NCBI GenBank assembly: GCA_027214255.1
Contig: JAPWHL010000001.1
Location: 62,001 to 126,000 of the forward strand
DNA: 64,000 nt
Direction: 5' to 3'
Source of the DNA: Roseovarius aestuarii
GTDB taxonomy: Bacteria > Pseudomonadota > Alphaproteobacteria > Rhodobacterales > Rhodobacteraceae
The notes beneath the pieces were generated by a model. It had not been told where the DNA came from. It ran no database searches and saw only the letters and a list, made by a program, of their open reading frames with translations. Of the stretch, positions 18,300 through 27,963 are shown piece by piece; position 1 is the stretch's first letter, and every line of letters starts with the position of its first letter. The translations under genes and the position numbers were made by a program.

Positions 18300-18649
18300 T
18301 GCGCAGCCTGTTTTACGTCCTTAGCGCACTGGCGGTGATCGGTCTGGCCTATTGGGCCTATCATGAGAACTATCAGACACAGGCCTCCATCGGGCATGCC
18401 GAAAGTTTGGAGAGCGATATAGCGCAAGCGCGTCAACGCTTGCGGGTTTTGAACGCCGAATGGGCGTATCAGAACCGCCCTGACCGTTTGCGTCAGTTGG
18501 CCGACATGAATTTTGACCGCCTGCAACTGGCCCCGATTCAGGTGGATCAGTTTTCCCCCATAGATCAAGTTCCACTGCCTCCTACTCAGGTCGAGTTTGA
18601 TCTGACCGGGGCTATTGACCTGTCCAGTGACGACGAGCAATTGCCATGA
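18296..18649 (+). CDS. ftsL: Cell division protein FtsL
   Basis: Bitopic divisome protein of the FtsQLB complex. The 117-residue protein has one membrane helix (about residues 4-22), then a short leucine-zipper-like region ([20 protein letters not shown]). The family is poorly conserved, so assignment depends on position between rsmH and ftsI, topology and length. It overlaps both neighbours by 4 bp, so translation is coupled. Confidence 0.93.
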   Translation: MMRSLFYVLSALAVIGLAYWAYHENYQTQASIGHAESLESDIAQARQRLRVLNAEWAYQNRPDRLRQLADMNFDRLQLAPIQVDQFSPIDQVPLPPTQVEFDLTGAIDLSSDDEQLP

Positions 18650-20436
18650 TCCGTACCCCTCTGCGCCCCTTGGCGCGCATTCTGTCAGCCCGCGACAAGG
18701 GCGAAAACCCAGATGCCATCGAGCGCGAGAACATTCGGTTGCGCCACGAACACATGCGCGACCGCGCACGGCGTCGGGCCGAAGGACGGCTGTTGATGTT
18801 GGGCGCAATGTTCTTTTGCGCCTTTGCCTTGATTGGCGGGCGAATGGGGGTGCTGGCGCAATCCGAGGCCGCGAAACCGCGGGCCAGTGCCGCCGGATCC
18901 CAAATCTATGCGCAGCGCGCGGATATTGTGGATCGCAAGGGCCGCATTCTGGCGACCAATTTTGACACTCACAGTCTTTATGCCAACCCGCAAGACATGA
19001 TCGAGCCCGAGCGTGCGGCCAAAGCCCTTGCCAAAATATTTCCCGATCTCAAGCTGGAACGCCTACTGAAGGATTTCACCGGCGCGCGCAAGTTTGTGTG
19101 GGTAAAGAAAAAAATCAGCCCTGAACAAAAACAGGCCGTACATGAGATCGGTGAGCCGGGATTGTTGTTTGGCCCTCGCGAGATGCGTTTGTATCCCAAT
19201 GGGAGCCTGGCCGCGCATGTTTTGGGCGGTGCCGGATTTGGCCGCGAGGGCGTGCATGCCGCCGAAGTGATCGGCGTTGCGGGGGTTGAAAAATTCTATG
19301 ATGAACGCCTGCGCGATCCGGCACAAGGTCACAAACCACTAGAACTGTCGCTGGATTTGACCGTGCAAGACGTGGTTGAGCAGGTGCTTTATGGCGGTAT
19401 GCGCCTGCTGAACGCCAAGGGCGCGGCAGCGGTGGTGATGGATGTCCAGACCGGAGAAGTGATCGCATTGGCGTCCTTGCCCGATTTCGACCCCAACGAC
19501 CGCCCCCGTCCGCTGGTGGCTGGCGAAGGCGAAGCTGCCGACAGCCCGCTGTTTAACCGCGCGGTTCAAGGGGTGTATGAACTGGGCTCGACGTTCAAGA
19601 TTTTCGCAATCGCTCAGGCGTTGGAACTGGGGCTGGTCAATCCCGACACGATCATCAACACGTCGGGACCGATGAAAGTGGGCGGGCAATCAATTGGCGA
19701 GTTCAAGAACAAGGACTATGGCCCGTTGTCAGCCACGGATATCATCGTCAAAAGCTCGAACCGGGGCACGGGGCGGATTGCGTTGCAAGTTGGCGTAAAG
19801 CGTCAGCAAGCCTTCTTGAAGTCGCTTGGTTTTTTTACGCCGACACCCTTGCAGATCATCGAGGCAAAAGGCGGTCAGCCCCTGTTGCCACAACGCTGGA
19901 CCGATCTGTCGACGGTTACAATCTCTTACGGTCATGGCTTGTCGACAAGCCCGCTGCATCTGGCTGCGGGATATGCCGCGATTGCCAATGGCGGTCGTTA
20001 TATAGAGCCAACATTGCTGCGGCGCGAAACACCCGTTGAGGGCACGCGTGTGATGTCCAGACAAACTGCCCAGTCGGCATTGTTGATGCTGCGCAAGGTC
20101 GTGACCAGCGGCACAGCCTCTATGGCAGGAGTCGAGGGCTATCCGGTGGGGGGCAAGACGGGTACGGCAGACAAGCTAAAGCCGCGCGGTGGCTATTATG
20201 AGGACAAGGTCATTGCAACTTTTGCTTCGGTCTTTCCCACGACGGACCCCAAATATGTGCTGGTCGTCACTTTGGATGAACCATCCGAGAATTCAGGCTC
20301 CAAACCACGCCGAACCGCTGGCTGGACCGCTGTGCCGGTGTCCGCCGAGATCACGGCCCGGATCGCGCCGCTTCTGGGGCTAAGGCCCACGGTTGAGACC
20401 TCCAAATGGACAGACGTCACGCACACATCCAACTAG
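18646..20436 (+). CDS. ftsI: Penicillin-binding protein 3 / FtsI transpeptidase
   Basis: Septal peptidoglycan transpeptidase. A cytoplasmic N terminus of about 50 residues precedes one membrane helix (MLGAMFFCAFALIGGRMGVL). A pedestal domain and the penicillin-binding domain follow. The active-site serine motif STFK lies near residue 315, SSN near 368 and KTGT near 505. It has 596 residues. It overlaps ftsL by 4 bp and is separated from murE by 230 bp. Confidence 0.97.
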   Translation: MIRTPLRPLARILSARDKGENPDAIERENIRLRHEHMRDRARRRAEGRLLMLGAMFFCAFALIGGRMGVLAQSEAAKPRASAAGSQIYAQRADIVDRKGRILATNFDTHSLYANPQDMIEPERAAKALAKIFPDLKLERLLKDFTGARKFVWVKKKISPEQKQAVHEIGEPGLLFGPREMRLYPNGSLAAHVLGGAGFGREGVHAAEVIGVAGVEKFYDERLRDPAQGHKPLELSLDLTVQDVVEQVLYGGMRLLNAKGAAAVVMDVQTGEVIALASLPDFDPNDRPRPLVAGEGEAADSPLFNRAVQGVYELGSTFKIFAIAQALELGLVNPDTIINTSGPMKVGGQSIGEFKNKDYGPLSATDIIVKSSNRGTGRIALQVGVKRQQAFLKSLGFFTPTPLQIIEAKGGQPLLPQRWTDLSTVTISYGHGLSTSPLHLAAGYAAIANGGRYIEPTLLRRETPVEGTRVMSRQTAQSALLMLRKVVTSGTASMAGVEGYPVGGKTGTADKLKPRGGYYEDKVIATFASVFPTTDPKYVLVVTLDEPSENSGSKPRRTAGWTAVPVSAEITARIAPLLGLRPTVETSKWTDVTHTSN

Positions 20437-20666
20437 GTCGGTGCCAACGTGCCTTTGGGGCGGGGCGGGCGTTTTGATTTGCGCGGGATTTGGCGCGGCG
20501 TGTGTGTGTATTGAGCCAAACACGTGATTCAAGTTTATCCCGCTTTGCTTTAGGGATACAAACCTGTCTCGAAACGCGATAGTCGGGCGGGATTCCGAGG
20601 CCCCGATGTTCAGGGGGCGAAAGGGCAGCGGCTGGCGATAATGCTGGTGGTGGGGCGTCAAGGCAG

Positions 20667-22166
20667 GTGAGTGTGCAACAGACAAGAACTCTGGCAGATT
20701 TGGGCCTGACGGCACAGAACGGTGTACAGGCACAGATATCGGGTCTGGCCGTTGATAGCCGACAAGTCAAAGATGGCACGTTGTTTGCCGCGCTACCGGG
20801 CAGCCGCGTGCATGGCGGTGAATTCATCCAATACGCATTGCGTATGGGGGCTTCGGCCATCCTGACCGATGTCGAGGGTGCGCGCATTGCCGCCGATGTA
20901 TTGGCGGCATCTGATGCTGCGCTCGTCGTTGCGCAGGACCCGCGCAGCGCGTTGGCCTTTGCCGCCGCCCTGTGGTTTGGCGCGCAGCCCGAGGTAATGA
21001 TCGCCGTGACCGGCACCAATGGCAAAACCTCGGTTGCCAATTTTACACGTCAGATCTGGCAGGCGTTGGACCTGCCTGCGGTCAATCTGGGCACCACTGG
21101 CGTGGAAGGCGATTTTGAGGCCCCGCTGGCGCATACCACGCCCGAGCCCATAACCCTGCACCGCGTTCTGGCCGAAGCTGCAAATGCAGGGATTACCCAC
21201 GCTGCGATGGAGGCGTCGTCACACGGGTTGGAACAGCGCCGGCTGGACGGGGTTCGTTTGGACGCGGCAGGGTTTACCAACTTTACGCAGGATCATCTGG
21301 ACTATCACCACACGTTTGAGGCCTATTTTCAGGCCAAGGCGGGCCTGTTCGGACGGGTGTTGCCCGAAGATGGTGTTGCCGTGATCAATATCGACGATCC
21401 GCGCGGGCCTGAAATGGTCATGCTGGCGCAATCGCGAGGACAGGACGTGCTAAGCGTCGGTCGCGCCGAGGCGGCGGATTTGCGTCTGACGGGCCAACGG
21501 TTCGATCCGACGGGGCAAACGCTGCGCTTTACGTGGCATGGGGCGCCCTATCAGGTGCAATTGCCGTTGATCGGTGGGTTTCAGGGCGAAAATGTGCTGT
21601 TGGCGTCGGGGCTGGCTATCGGAACTGGCACGCAGGCCGAACAGGTCTTTGGCGTGCTGCATCACATGCGCACCGTGCGCGGTCGGATGCAGCTGGCGGC
21701 GACGCGTGAGAACGGTGCGGCGGTGTTTGTGGATTTCGCTCATACGCCTGATGCGATTTCAACCGCCATTCAGGCGCTGCGTCCGCATGTCATGGGGCGG
21801 TTGGTGGCTATCATTGGCGCGGGCGGGGATCGTGACGCGGGCAAGCGCCCCCTGATGGGGCAGGCGGCGGCCGAACATGCGGATCTTGTGATCGTGACAG
21901 ATGACAATCCTCGCAGCGAAGACCCCGGATTGATCCGCCGCGCCGTGATGCAGGGCTGTCCAGAGGCAACCGAAGTGGGAGACCGCGCCGAGGCGATCCT
22001 GCGCGGCGTTGACGCCGTTGGCCCCGGTGATGCCTTGCTCGTACTGGGCAAAGGGCATGAAACCGGGCAGACGGTGGGCGATGATATCTTGCCATTCGAT
22101 GATGCAGAGCAGGCCAGCGTTGCGGTTATGGCGCTGGACAGCGCGGTGAACGGCGGTCAAGCATGA
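20667..22166 (+). CDS. murE: UDP-MurNAc-L-Ala-D-Glu:meso-diaminopimelate ligase MurE
   Basis: Adds meso-diaminopimelate to the peptidoglycan precursor. The ATP loop is TGTNGKTSVANF near residue 115. TTPEPITLHRVLAEA and DDNPRSEDPGLIRR are also present, the latter being the DAP-specific DNPR motif. The start is GTG at 20667; a second GTG at 20673 is possible because AAGG lies 9 bp before it. It overlaps murF by 4 bp. It has 499 residues. Confidence 0.96.
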   Translation: MSVQQTRTLADLGLTAQNGVQAQISGLAVDSRQVKDGTLFAALPGSRVHGGEFIQYALRMGASAILTDVEGARIAADVLAASDAALVVAQDPRSALAFAAALWFGAQPEVMIAVTGTNGKTSVANFTRQIWQALDLPAVNLGTTGVEGDFEAPLAHTTPEPITLHRVLAEAANAGITHAAMEASSHGLEQRRLDGVRLDAAGFTNFTQDHLDYHHTFEAYFQAKAGLFGRVLPEDGVAVINIDDPRGPEMVMLAQSRGQDVLSVGRAEAADLRLTGQRFDPTGQTLRFTWHGAPYQVQLPLIGGFQGENVLLASGLAIGTGTQAEQVFGVLHHMRTVRGRMQLAATRENGAAVFVDFAHTPDAISTAIQALRPHVMGRLVAIIGAGGDRDAGKRPLMGQAAAEHADLVIVTDDNPRSEDPGLIRRAVMQGCPEATEVGDRAEAILRGVDAVGPGDALLVLGKGHETGQTVGDDILPFDDAEQASVAVMALDSAVNGGQA

Positions 22167-23620
22167 GCGCGCCTCTGTGGACCTCGGGCGAGGCTGCGGT
22201 CGCCACCAACGGACAAACCACCTGCGACTGGCACGCCACGGGCGTGTCGATTGATACGCGCACGATTGTGCCGGGTGATTTGTTTGTAGCCCTGAAAGAC
22301 GTGCGCGATGGCCATGATTTTGTTGCGCAGGCTCTGGCGGCAGGGGCGGGGGCGGCGTTGGTGTCGCGCATTCCTGACGGTGTGGACAAAGATGCGCCTC
22401 TGCTGATCGTACCCGATGTTTTGCAAGCCTTGGAGGCACTTGGAGCAGCGGCGCGTGCACGCAGCGGCGCGCGCGTGGTGGCTGTCACAGGTTCGGTTGG
22501 CAAAACCTCGACCAAGGAAATGTTGCGTGCGGTTTTGGGTGTGCAGGGGCGCACCCACGCCGCCGAGGCCAGCTATAACAACCATTGGGGCGTGCCCCTG
22601 ACGCTGGCACGTATGCCCGCCGATACAGAGTTTGCCGTGATCGAGATCGGGATGAGCGCGCCGGGCGAAATTGCCCCGCTGTCGCGTCTGGCACGTCCGC
22701 ATGTGGCGATGATCACCACCGTCGCGGCCGCCCATCTTGAGGCGTTTCGCAATATCGAGGGCATCGCCGCCGAAAAGGCCGCGGTTTTTGACGGGTTAGA
22801 GCCGGGCGGGCAGGCAATCATCAATGCTGATCTGGAAACGACACCGATCCTGATGCAAGCCGCTAGGAAATGCGGTGCGGATGCCATCACCTTTGGCAGC
22901 GCCAGTGATATGTATCATCTGGATCGTGTCACCATCGGTAACGACAGCACGCTGGTTCAGGGCATGTTACGCGGCACGCCAGTTTTGTTCAAACTGCAAA
23001 GTGCGGGGCGGCATTTTGCGATGAACGGGCTGGCCGTTCTGGCCGCCGTAGAGGCGCTGGGCGGAGATGTCGGGATGGCCGCGCCGGATCTGGCCCGCTG
23101 GCAACCGCCCGCCGGGCGTGGCACCCGCGAGGTTCTGGATCTGGATAGCGGCGAAGAAGGCTGGACGCTGGATTTGATCGACGACGCGTTCAATGCCAAC
23201 CCCACCTCGATGGCTGCTGCGCTTGAGGTGCTGGCCGCCGCGACGCCGCGCAACGATGTTGGCCGGGTCAGCAAGGGACGCCGCGTGGCCATTTTGGGCG
23301 ATATGTTGGAACTGGGCCCGGACGAAGCCGAGATGCACCGCGCGCTGGCGGACCTGCCGCAGATGCAGACATTGGATGTTGTCCATTGTGTTGGTCCGCG
23401 TATGCAGGCATTGCACGCAGCATTGCCATATGCGCAGCGCGGAAAATGGACGCCAGACGCGGCCACGATGGCGGCCGAAGTTCACCGCATTATCGATGCG
23501 GGCGACGTTGTGCTGATCAAAGGGTCCAAGGGCAGCAAGGTCAGCGTCGTCGTCGACACGCTGCGCAAATCGGGTCGAAATTCGGGGCGCTCCACACGCC
23601 CGCAAACAAGGGACGATTGA
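22163..23620 (+). CDS. murF: UDP-MurNAc-tripeptide:D-Ala-D-Ala ligase MurF
   Basis: Adds D-Ala-D-Ala to complete the pentapeptide precursor. The ATP loop is TGSVGKTSTKEML near residue 110. ASYNNHWGVPLTLAR and DAFNANPTSMAAAL are typical MurF blocks. It has 485 residues. It overlaps murE by 4 bp and abuts mraY with no gap, so the genes form one translation-coupled unit. Confidence 0.96.
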   Translation: MSAPLWTSGEAAVATNGQTTCDWHATGVSIDTRTIVPGDLFVALKDVRDGHDFVAQALAAGAGAALVSRIPDGVDKDAPLLIVPDVLQALEALGAAARARSGARVVAVTGSVGKTSTKEMLRAVLGVQGRTHAAEASYNNHWGVPLTLARMPADTEFAVIEIGMSAPGEIAPLSRLARPHVAMITTVAAAHLEAFRNIEGIAAEKAAVFDGLEPGGQAIINADLETTPILMQAARKCGADAITFGSASDMYHLDRVTIGNDSTLVQGMLRGTPVLFKLQSAGRHFAMNGLAVLAAVEALGGDVGMAAPDLARWQPPAGRGTREVLDLDSGEEGWTLDLIDDAFNANPTSMAAALEVLAAATPRNDVGRVSKGRRVAILGDMLELGPDEAEMHRALADLPQMQTLDVVHCVGPRMQALHAALPYAQRGKWTPDAATMAAEVHRIIDAGDVVLIKGSKGSKVSVVVDTLRKSGRNSGRSTRPQTRDD

Positions 23621-24742
23621 ATGTTTTACTGGTTGACTGCGCTGTCGGATGGCGGTGATTTCTTTAACCTTTTTAGATATATCACCTTCCGAACTGGCGG
23701 CGCATTCATGACGGCGCTTATCTTTGGCTTTTTGTTTGGCCCGCCGTTGATCAACGTTCTGCGCCGCCGTCAGGGCAAGGGGCAGCCGATCCGCGAAGAC
23801 GGCCCCGAAGGCCATTTTGCCAAGGCCGGCACGCCGACGATGGGGGGCTTGCTGATTGTGGGCGCATTGCTGACCTCGACATTGCTATGGGCGCGGCTGG
23901 ACAATCCATATGTGTGGATGGTTCTGTTTGTGACGGTTTCCTTTGCAGCCATCGGGTTTGCTGATGACTATGCCAAGGTTTCCAAGGGCAACCACAAGGG
24001 TGTGCCGGGAAAGGTACGGTTGGTGCTGGGGTTTGCGATTGCAGGGATCGCGACCTATTGGGCGCTAAGTGTGCATGCCGCCGCCGATATCGAGTTGAGC
24101 GCGCGGATTGCCGATTATGACCCGCTGGCCGGGCGGCTGGCATTGCCTGTATTCAAGGATGTTCTGTTCAATCTGGGCCTTTTCTTTGTGCCGTTCGGGA
24201 TGATCGTTATTGTGGGGTCTGCCAATGCGGTAAACCTGACAGACGGGCTGGATGGTTTGGCCATTATGCCGGTGATGATTGCTGCCGCGACGCTGGGCGT
24301 GATCGCCTATGCGGTGGGGCGTACCGATTTCACCGAGTATCTGGACGTGCATTACGTGCCGGGCACGGGTGAAATCCTTGTCTTTGTGGCTGGCCTGATC
24401 GGCGGAGGCCTTGGATTTTTGTGGTATAACGCCCCGCCTGCAGCGGTCTTTATGGGTGATACCGGCTCGCTGGCTTTGGGCGGAGCATTGGGGGCGATTG
24501 CCGTCGCGACCAAGCACGAGATCGTTTTGGCCATCGTCGGCGGGCTGTTCGTGGTCGAGGCAATGTCGGTGATCATTCAGGTGCTCTATTTCAAACGCAC
24601 AGGCAAGCGCGTGTTCCTGATGGCCCCGATCCATCACCACTATGAGAAAAAAGGCTGGGCCGAGCCCCAGATCGTGATCCGTTTCTGGATCATCTCGCTG
24701 ATTTTGGCGATGATCGGTCTGGCAACGCTTAAGGTGCGCTAG
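23621..24742 (+). CDS. mraY: Phospho-MurNAc-pentapeptide translocase MraY
   Basis: Integral membrane enzyme that makes lipid I on undecaprenyl phosphate. The 373-residue protein has about ten helices. Key motifs are [30 protein letters not shown] (the catalytic Asp pair), [13 protein letters not shown] and [14 protein letters not shown]. It abuts murF. Two hairpins and an AT-rich stretch follow, not the usual murD. Confidence 0.97.
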   Translation: MFYWLTALSDGGDFFNLFRYITFRTGGAFMTALIFGFLFGPPLINVLRRRQGKGQPIREDGPEGHFAKAGTPTMGGLLIVGALLTSTLLWARLDNPYVWMVLFVTVSFAAIGFADDYAKVSKGNHKGVPGKVRLVLGFAIAGIATYWALSVHAAADIELSARIADYDPLAGRLALPVFKDVLFNLGLFFVPFGMIVIVGSANAVNLTDGLDGLAIMPVMIAAATLGVIAYAVGRTDFTEYLDVHYVPGTGEILVFVAGLIGGGLGFLWYNAPPAAVFMGDTGSLALGGALGAIAVATKHEIVLAIVGGLFVVEAMSVIIQVLYFKRTGKRVFLMAPIHHHYEKKGWAEPQIVIRFWIISLILAMIGLATLKVR

Positions 24743-25063
24743 GGCGCGCTGATGCGCTTTAACAGGTGTTCTCAGTGACGAAACGTGCAGCACGTCGCGC
24801 CAGTTGGCGCGACGTGTCGCGTTTTGTGCACCTTGCCAAGGTGGAATGGCGCGCACTCGCCCAAGGGCATTACTTTTGGGCGGGTGTTTCTGATGGCGAG
24901 GCGAACTGTCACAAAAAAGAACTTGGAATTGCACCCTATTCAGCTCAAATTTCGCCACATTTATTAGATAAAAAATAGCCTCATATTTAGCTGAAGGTTG
25001 GCCGTGCAGAGATCACGATCAACTCCGGGCCAGTAGTTTTGTGATTTGAGGCAAGGGCGTATT
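24743..25063. other. Intergenic region after mraY with two hairpins and an AT-rich stretch
   Basis: No credible gene. A perfect 12-bp palindrome (CACGTCGCGCCA-GT-TGGCGCGACGTG, 24791-24816) is followed 5 bp later by TTTT and may end mraY transcription. A second hairpin (CGCCCAA...TTGGGCG, about 24858-24883) follows. From about 24905 to 25060 the DNA turns clearly AT-richer than the flanks, up to the Hint gene. Confidence 0.7.
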
Positions 25064-26152
25064 ATGCCAACAGAGCATATTATAAACGGTGATTTCTCGA
25101 GCGGAGAGACCGGTTGGAATTTCTCCGGCAGTGTCGTTGTCGGGGGAACAAACAGTTCTGATTCGGCACTCTTCAGTTCTAACGACACCGGGACAGACGG
25201 CGAAATTTCTCAAACGATTGCTGTGACTGGTGGTCGAACAGCCACCCTGTCATTTGACTATGGCAAAGTCGGATTGGCCCCCGGTAACGTTTCTGGGACA
25301 TGGGGCGTCTATGACGCCGACACGGGGGCTTTGCTGGCTGGCGGGTATATCTCAGATAGCTCAGGCTACAGCGCTTCGAGCGGTAGAGACACCACCGACA
25401 AAAATGTGACCACTACCATAGACATTCCCTCCGGGGTGGCATCCGTAAGACTGGTCTTTACCGACACGACGTCTGGATCATTCAGCAAAGATCTCGACAT
25501 TGACGATGTCAGCTTTGTTACCTGTTTTTGCGAAGGGACGTTGATTGCGACCCCGACGGGCCAAGTCGCGGTTGAAGATCTTCAAGCGGGTGATTTTGTG
25601 ATGACCCGCGAGCATGGCCATCAACCCTTGCGGCGCTTGCTTCAGACCCGCGTTTCAAAGGCGCAGTTGGACAAGAACCCAAAGCTGCGGCCCGTACGCA
25701 TCGAACGGGGCGCGTTGGGGGCAGATCTGCCAACCAGTGACCTGCTGGTTTCACGTCAGCACCGTATGCTCGTTTCCTCCAAGATTGTGAAGCGTATGCT
25801 CAATATCGACGCAGTGCTGGTGCCTGCGATCAAACTGACCGCGCTTCCGGGTGTTTCGGTTGATGACGACGCCGAGGGCGTGACCTATTACCACCTGCTG
25901 TTTGATCAGCACGAAGTTGTATTTGCACAAGGCGCCCCATCGGAAAGCTTCTATCCCGGTCCAGAGGCATTGAAAGCAGTGTCCCCCGAAGCATTTGAAG
26001 AAATCTTGACGCTTTTTCCGGATATCGCCGCCAAGGAGTTCCAGCTGAAGCTGGCCTATCCGTCGCCCTCGCATGACAAGCAAAAACAACTGGTAATGCG
26101 GCATGCGAAGAACAAGCGCGTTCTGATCGCAGAGCCGAGCATTTGCATCTGA
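25064..26152 (+). CDS. Hint-domain (Hedgehog/intein-type) secreted-type protein inserted between mraY and murD
   Basis: A 362-residue protein with two parts. Residues 1-150 form a Gly/Ser/Thr/Asp-rich beta-sandwich-like region (NGDFSSGETGWNFSG...DLDIDDVSFV), of the kind found in carbohydrate-binding or DUF642-type modules. Residues 155-300 form a Hint_2-type domain starting CEGTLIATPTGQVAVEDL, with VSRQHRMLV and HEVVFAQGAPSESFYPG. The C-terminal Asn of splicing inteins is not evident. Such proteins are abundant in Rhodobacteraceae; their function is unknown and no classical signal peptide is seen. The ATG at 25064 has an AAGGGCG site. Its place inside a mur operon and the AT-rich upstream DNA suggest insertion. 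Confidence 0.85.
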   Translation: MPTEHIINGDFSSGETGWNFSGSVVVGGTNSSDSALFSSNDTGTDGEISQTIAVTGGRTATLSFDYGKVGLAPGNVSGTWGVYDADTGALLAGGYISDSSGYSASSGRDTTDKNVTTTIDIPSGVASVRLVFTDTTSGSFSKDLDIDDVSFVTCFCEGTLIATPTGQVAVEDLQAGDFVMTREHGHQPLRRLLQTRVSKAQLDKNPKLRPVRIERGALGADLPTSDLLVSRQHRMLVSSKIVKRMLNIDAVLVPAIKLTALPGVSVDDDAEGVTYYHLLFDQHEVVFAQGAPSESFYPGPEALKAVSPEAFEEILTLFPDIAAKEFQLKLAYPSPSHDKQKQLVMRHAKNKRVLIAEPSICI

Positions 26153-26497
26153 ACAAAGAGCCGCGAGAGGATCGACCGCGCTAGATGTGGGATGCGCGAG
26201 GTCACTGTTCCGGCAGTTTCTATCTCCGGCAAGTTTGGCTTGCGCCTGACTGCGCGCATTCGTGAAACAAGGGGTCTTTGCCGATGTGGTCTCAAAGTGG
26301 ATGCCGGTGACGAAACCCGTGAACAACCCGCTGTCGTGTTCGAGTGTGTTTGTGACGGCAGGGCCAAAGGCATGAACATCTGCCGTTCTGCACCCGGGCC
26401 TGAAAAGGCGACGTCTTACGCCTTTTGCGCTCGTGCATTGGATGGTAGAGGAGAAGGGCATTCGCCCTGAAAACAGACAGAAGATCGGACTGACCCC
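26153..26497. other. Intergenic region between the Hint gene and murD
   Basis: I see no gene in this 345 bp. A terminator-like hairpin, AAAAGGCG-ACGTCTTA-CGCCTTTT, lies at 26403-26426. It probably isolates murD from the Hint gene, so murD needs its own promoter in the last 70 bp or readthrough. Confidence 0.6.
26403..26426. terminator. Terminator-like hairpin before murD
   Basis: A perfect 8-bp stem AAAAGGCG/CGCCTTTT with an 8 nt loop. The A and T runs at the stem ends make it usable in both directions. Confidence 0.6.
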
Positions 26498-27919
26498 ATG
26501 ATACCAGTGCAAGGATTCGAAGGCGTGACCGTGGCCGTTCTGGGGCTTGGGCGCTCGGGTCTGTCGGCTGCGCGCGCGCTGCGGGCAGGGGGGGCACATG
26601 TGCTGTGCTGGGACGACAGCCCCATAGCCTGTTCGGCGGCGGAGGCAGATGATTTCGATATTGTCGATCTGGGCAAGGACGGCGCGTTGGATGGGGTTGC
26701 CAGCCTGATCGTCAGCCCGGGTATTGCGCATCTTTACCCGACGCCCAATCGGGTGATTGCCAAGGCACTGGAGGCAGGCGTGCCGGTGGACAATGATATC
26801 GGGCTGTTCTTTCGCTCGTTCGCGGCGCAAGGGTTTGACGCATTCGATCAACCGCCGCGCGTTATTGCCGTGACCGGATCGAATGGAAAATCTACCACCT
26901 CGGCGCTGATCCACCACATCCTGACCGAGGCGGGCAAGGATGTGCAGTTGGCGGGCAATATTGGCCGGGGCGTTCTGGATATCGACCCGCCCGGCGATGG
27001 TGGTGCCGTGGTGCTGGAACTCAGCAGTTACCAGACCGAACTGGCCCGCGCCCTGACGCCGGACATCGCGGTGTTCACCAATCTTAGCCCGGATCATTTG
27101 GACCGCCATGCCGGACATGGCGGGTATTTCGCGGCCAAGCGCCGTCTGTTCGCCGAGGGCGGTCCGGATCGCGCCATCATTGGAATCGACGAAGCCGAGG
27201 GGCGGTTTCTTGCCGGGCAACTGTCCGAGGGGCCAGTGGACGATCGTGTGATCCGGGTGTCTTCGGGGACCAAACTGACCGGGCCGGGCTGGAACGTGTT
27301 CGCGCGCAAGGGATTTTTGGCCGAGTATCGCAAGGGGCGTCAGGCGGGCAGCATAGATTTGCGCACGATCGCCGGCCTGCCGGGCGCGCATAACCATCAA
27401 AATGCCTGCGCCGCATACGCCGCTTGCCGGGCCATAGGCCTTGCGCCACGGGTAATCGAATCCGCGTTGCACAGTTATCCGGGGCTGCCTCACCGCAGTC
27501 AGATCGTGGCAAAGGCCGATGGCGTGACCTATGTGAATGACTCCAAGGCGACCAACGTGGACAGCGCGCTTAAGGCGCTTCTGGCCTTTGACAAGGTTCG
27601 CTGGATTTGTGGCGGGTTGGAGAAAGAAGGCGGGCTGGCGGCGCTGGCGCCGGGCTTGGCGCATGTCGCCAAGGCCTATGTGATCGGGCGCGAGGCGGCG
27701 GGTTTTGCGCTGCAACTGGGGGATACCGACGCGGAAATCTGCACCGACATGCAAACCGCAGTCGCGCGAGCGCACGGCGATGCGCAGCCCGGTGAGGTGG
27801 TTCTGTTGGCCCCCGCCGCGGCCAGTTTCGATCAATACGACAACTTTGAGCAACGTGGTGACGATTTCACCGCACAGGTCCGGGCCGCACTTGCTGCGCG
27901 ACTGGGGTCTGGTCAATAG
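26498..27919 (+). CDS. murD: UDP-MurNAc-L-Ala:D-glutamate ligase MurD
   Basis: Adds D-glutamate to UDP-MurNAc-L-Ala. The N-terminal Rossmann-like domain begins [19 protein letters not shown]. The ATP loop is [13 protein letters not shown] near residue 127. [15 protein letters not shown] and [16 protein letters not shown] follow. It has 473 residues. It is the last mur gene of this block; ftsW and murG, which normally follow, are absent and ribBA comes next 44 bp later. Confidence 0.96.
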   Translation: MIPVQGFEGVTVAVLGLGRSGLSAARALRAGGAHVLCWDDSPIACSAAEADDFDIVDLGKDGALDGVASLIVSPGIAHLYPTPNRVIAKALEAGVPVDNDIGLFFRSFAAQGFDAFDQPPRVIAVTGSNGKSTTSALIHHILTEAGKDVQLAGNIGRGVLDIDPPGDGGAVVLELSSYQTELARALTPDIAVFTNLSPDHLDRHAGHGGYFAAKRRLFAEGGPDRAIIGIDEAEGRFLAGQLSEGPVDDRVIRVSSGTKLTGPGWNVFARKGFLAEYRKGRQAGSIDLRTIAGLPGAHNHQNACAAYAACRAIGLAPRVIESALHSYPGLPHRSQIVAKADGVTYVNDSKATNVDSALKALLAFDKVRWICGGLEKEGGLAALAPGLAHVAKAYVIGREAAGFALQLGDTDAEICTDMQTAVARAHGDAQPGEVVLLAPAAASFDQYDNFEQRGDDFTAQVRAALAARLGSGQ

Positions 27920-27963
27920 GCGTCAGCTGGTCTATCTGCTGGCCCAACTGCGAGGGGGCCATT

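Noticed and set aside
24766..24978. A 70-codon frame after mraY
   Set aside because: It overlaps the terminator-like palindrome, has no family pattern and no good ribosome-binding site.
25751..27916. A 721-codon minus-strand frame covering the Hint gene and murD
   Set aside because: It lies antisense to two recognisable genes and its translation has no domain pattern; it reflects codon bias only.
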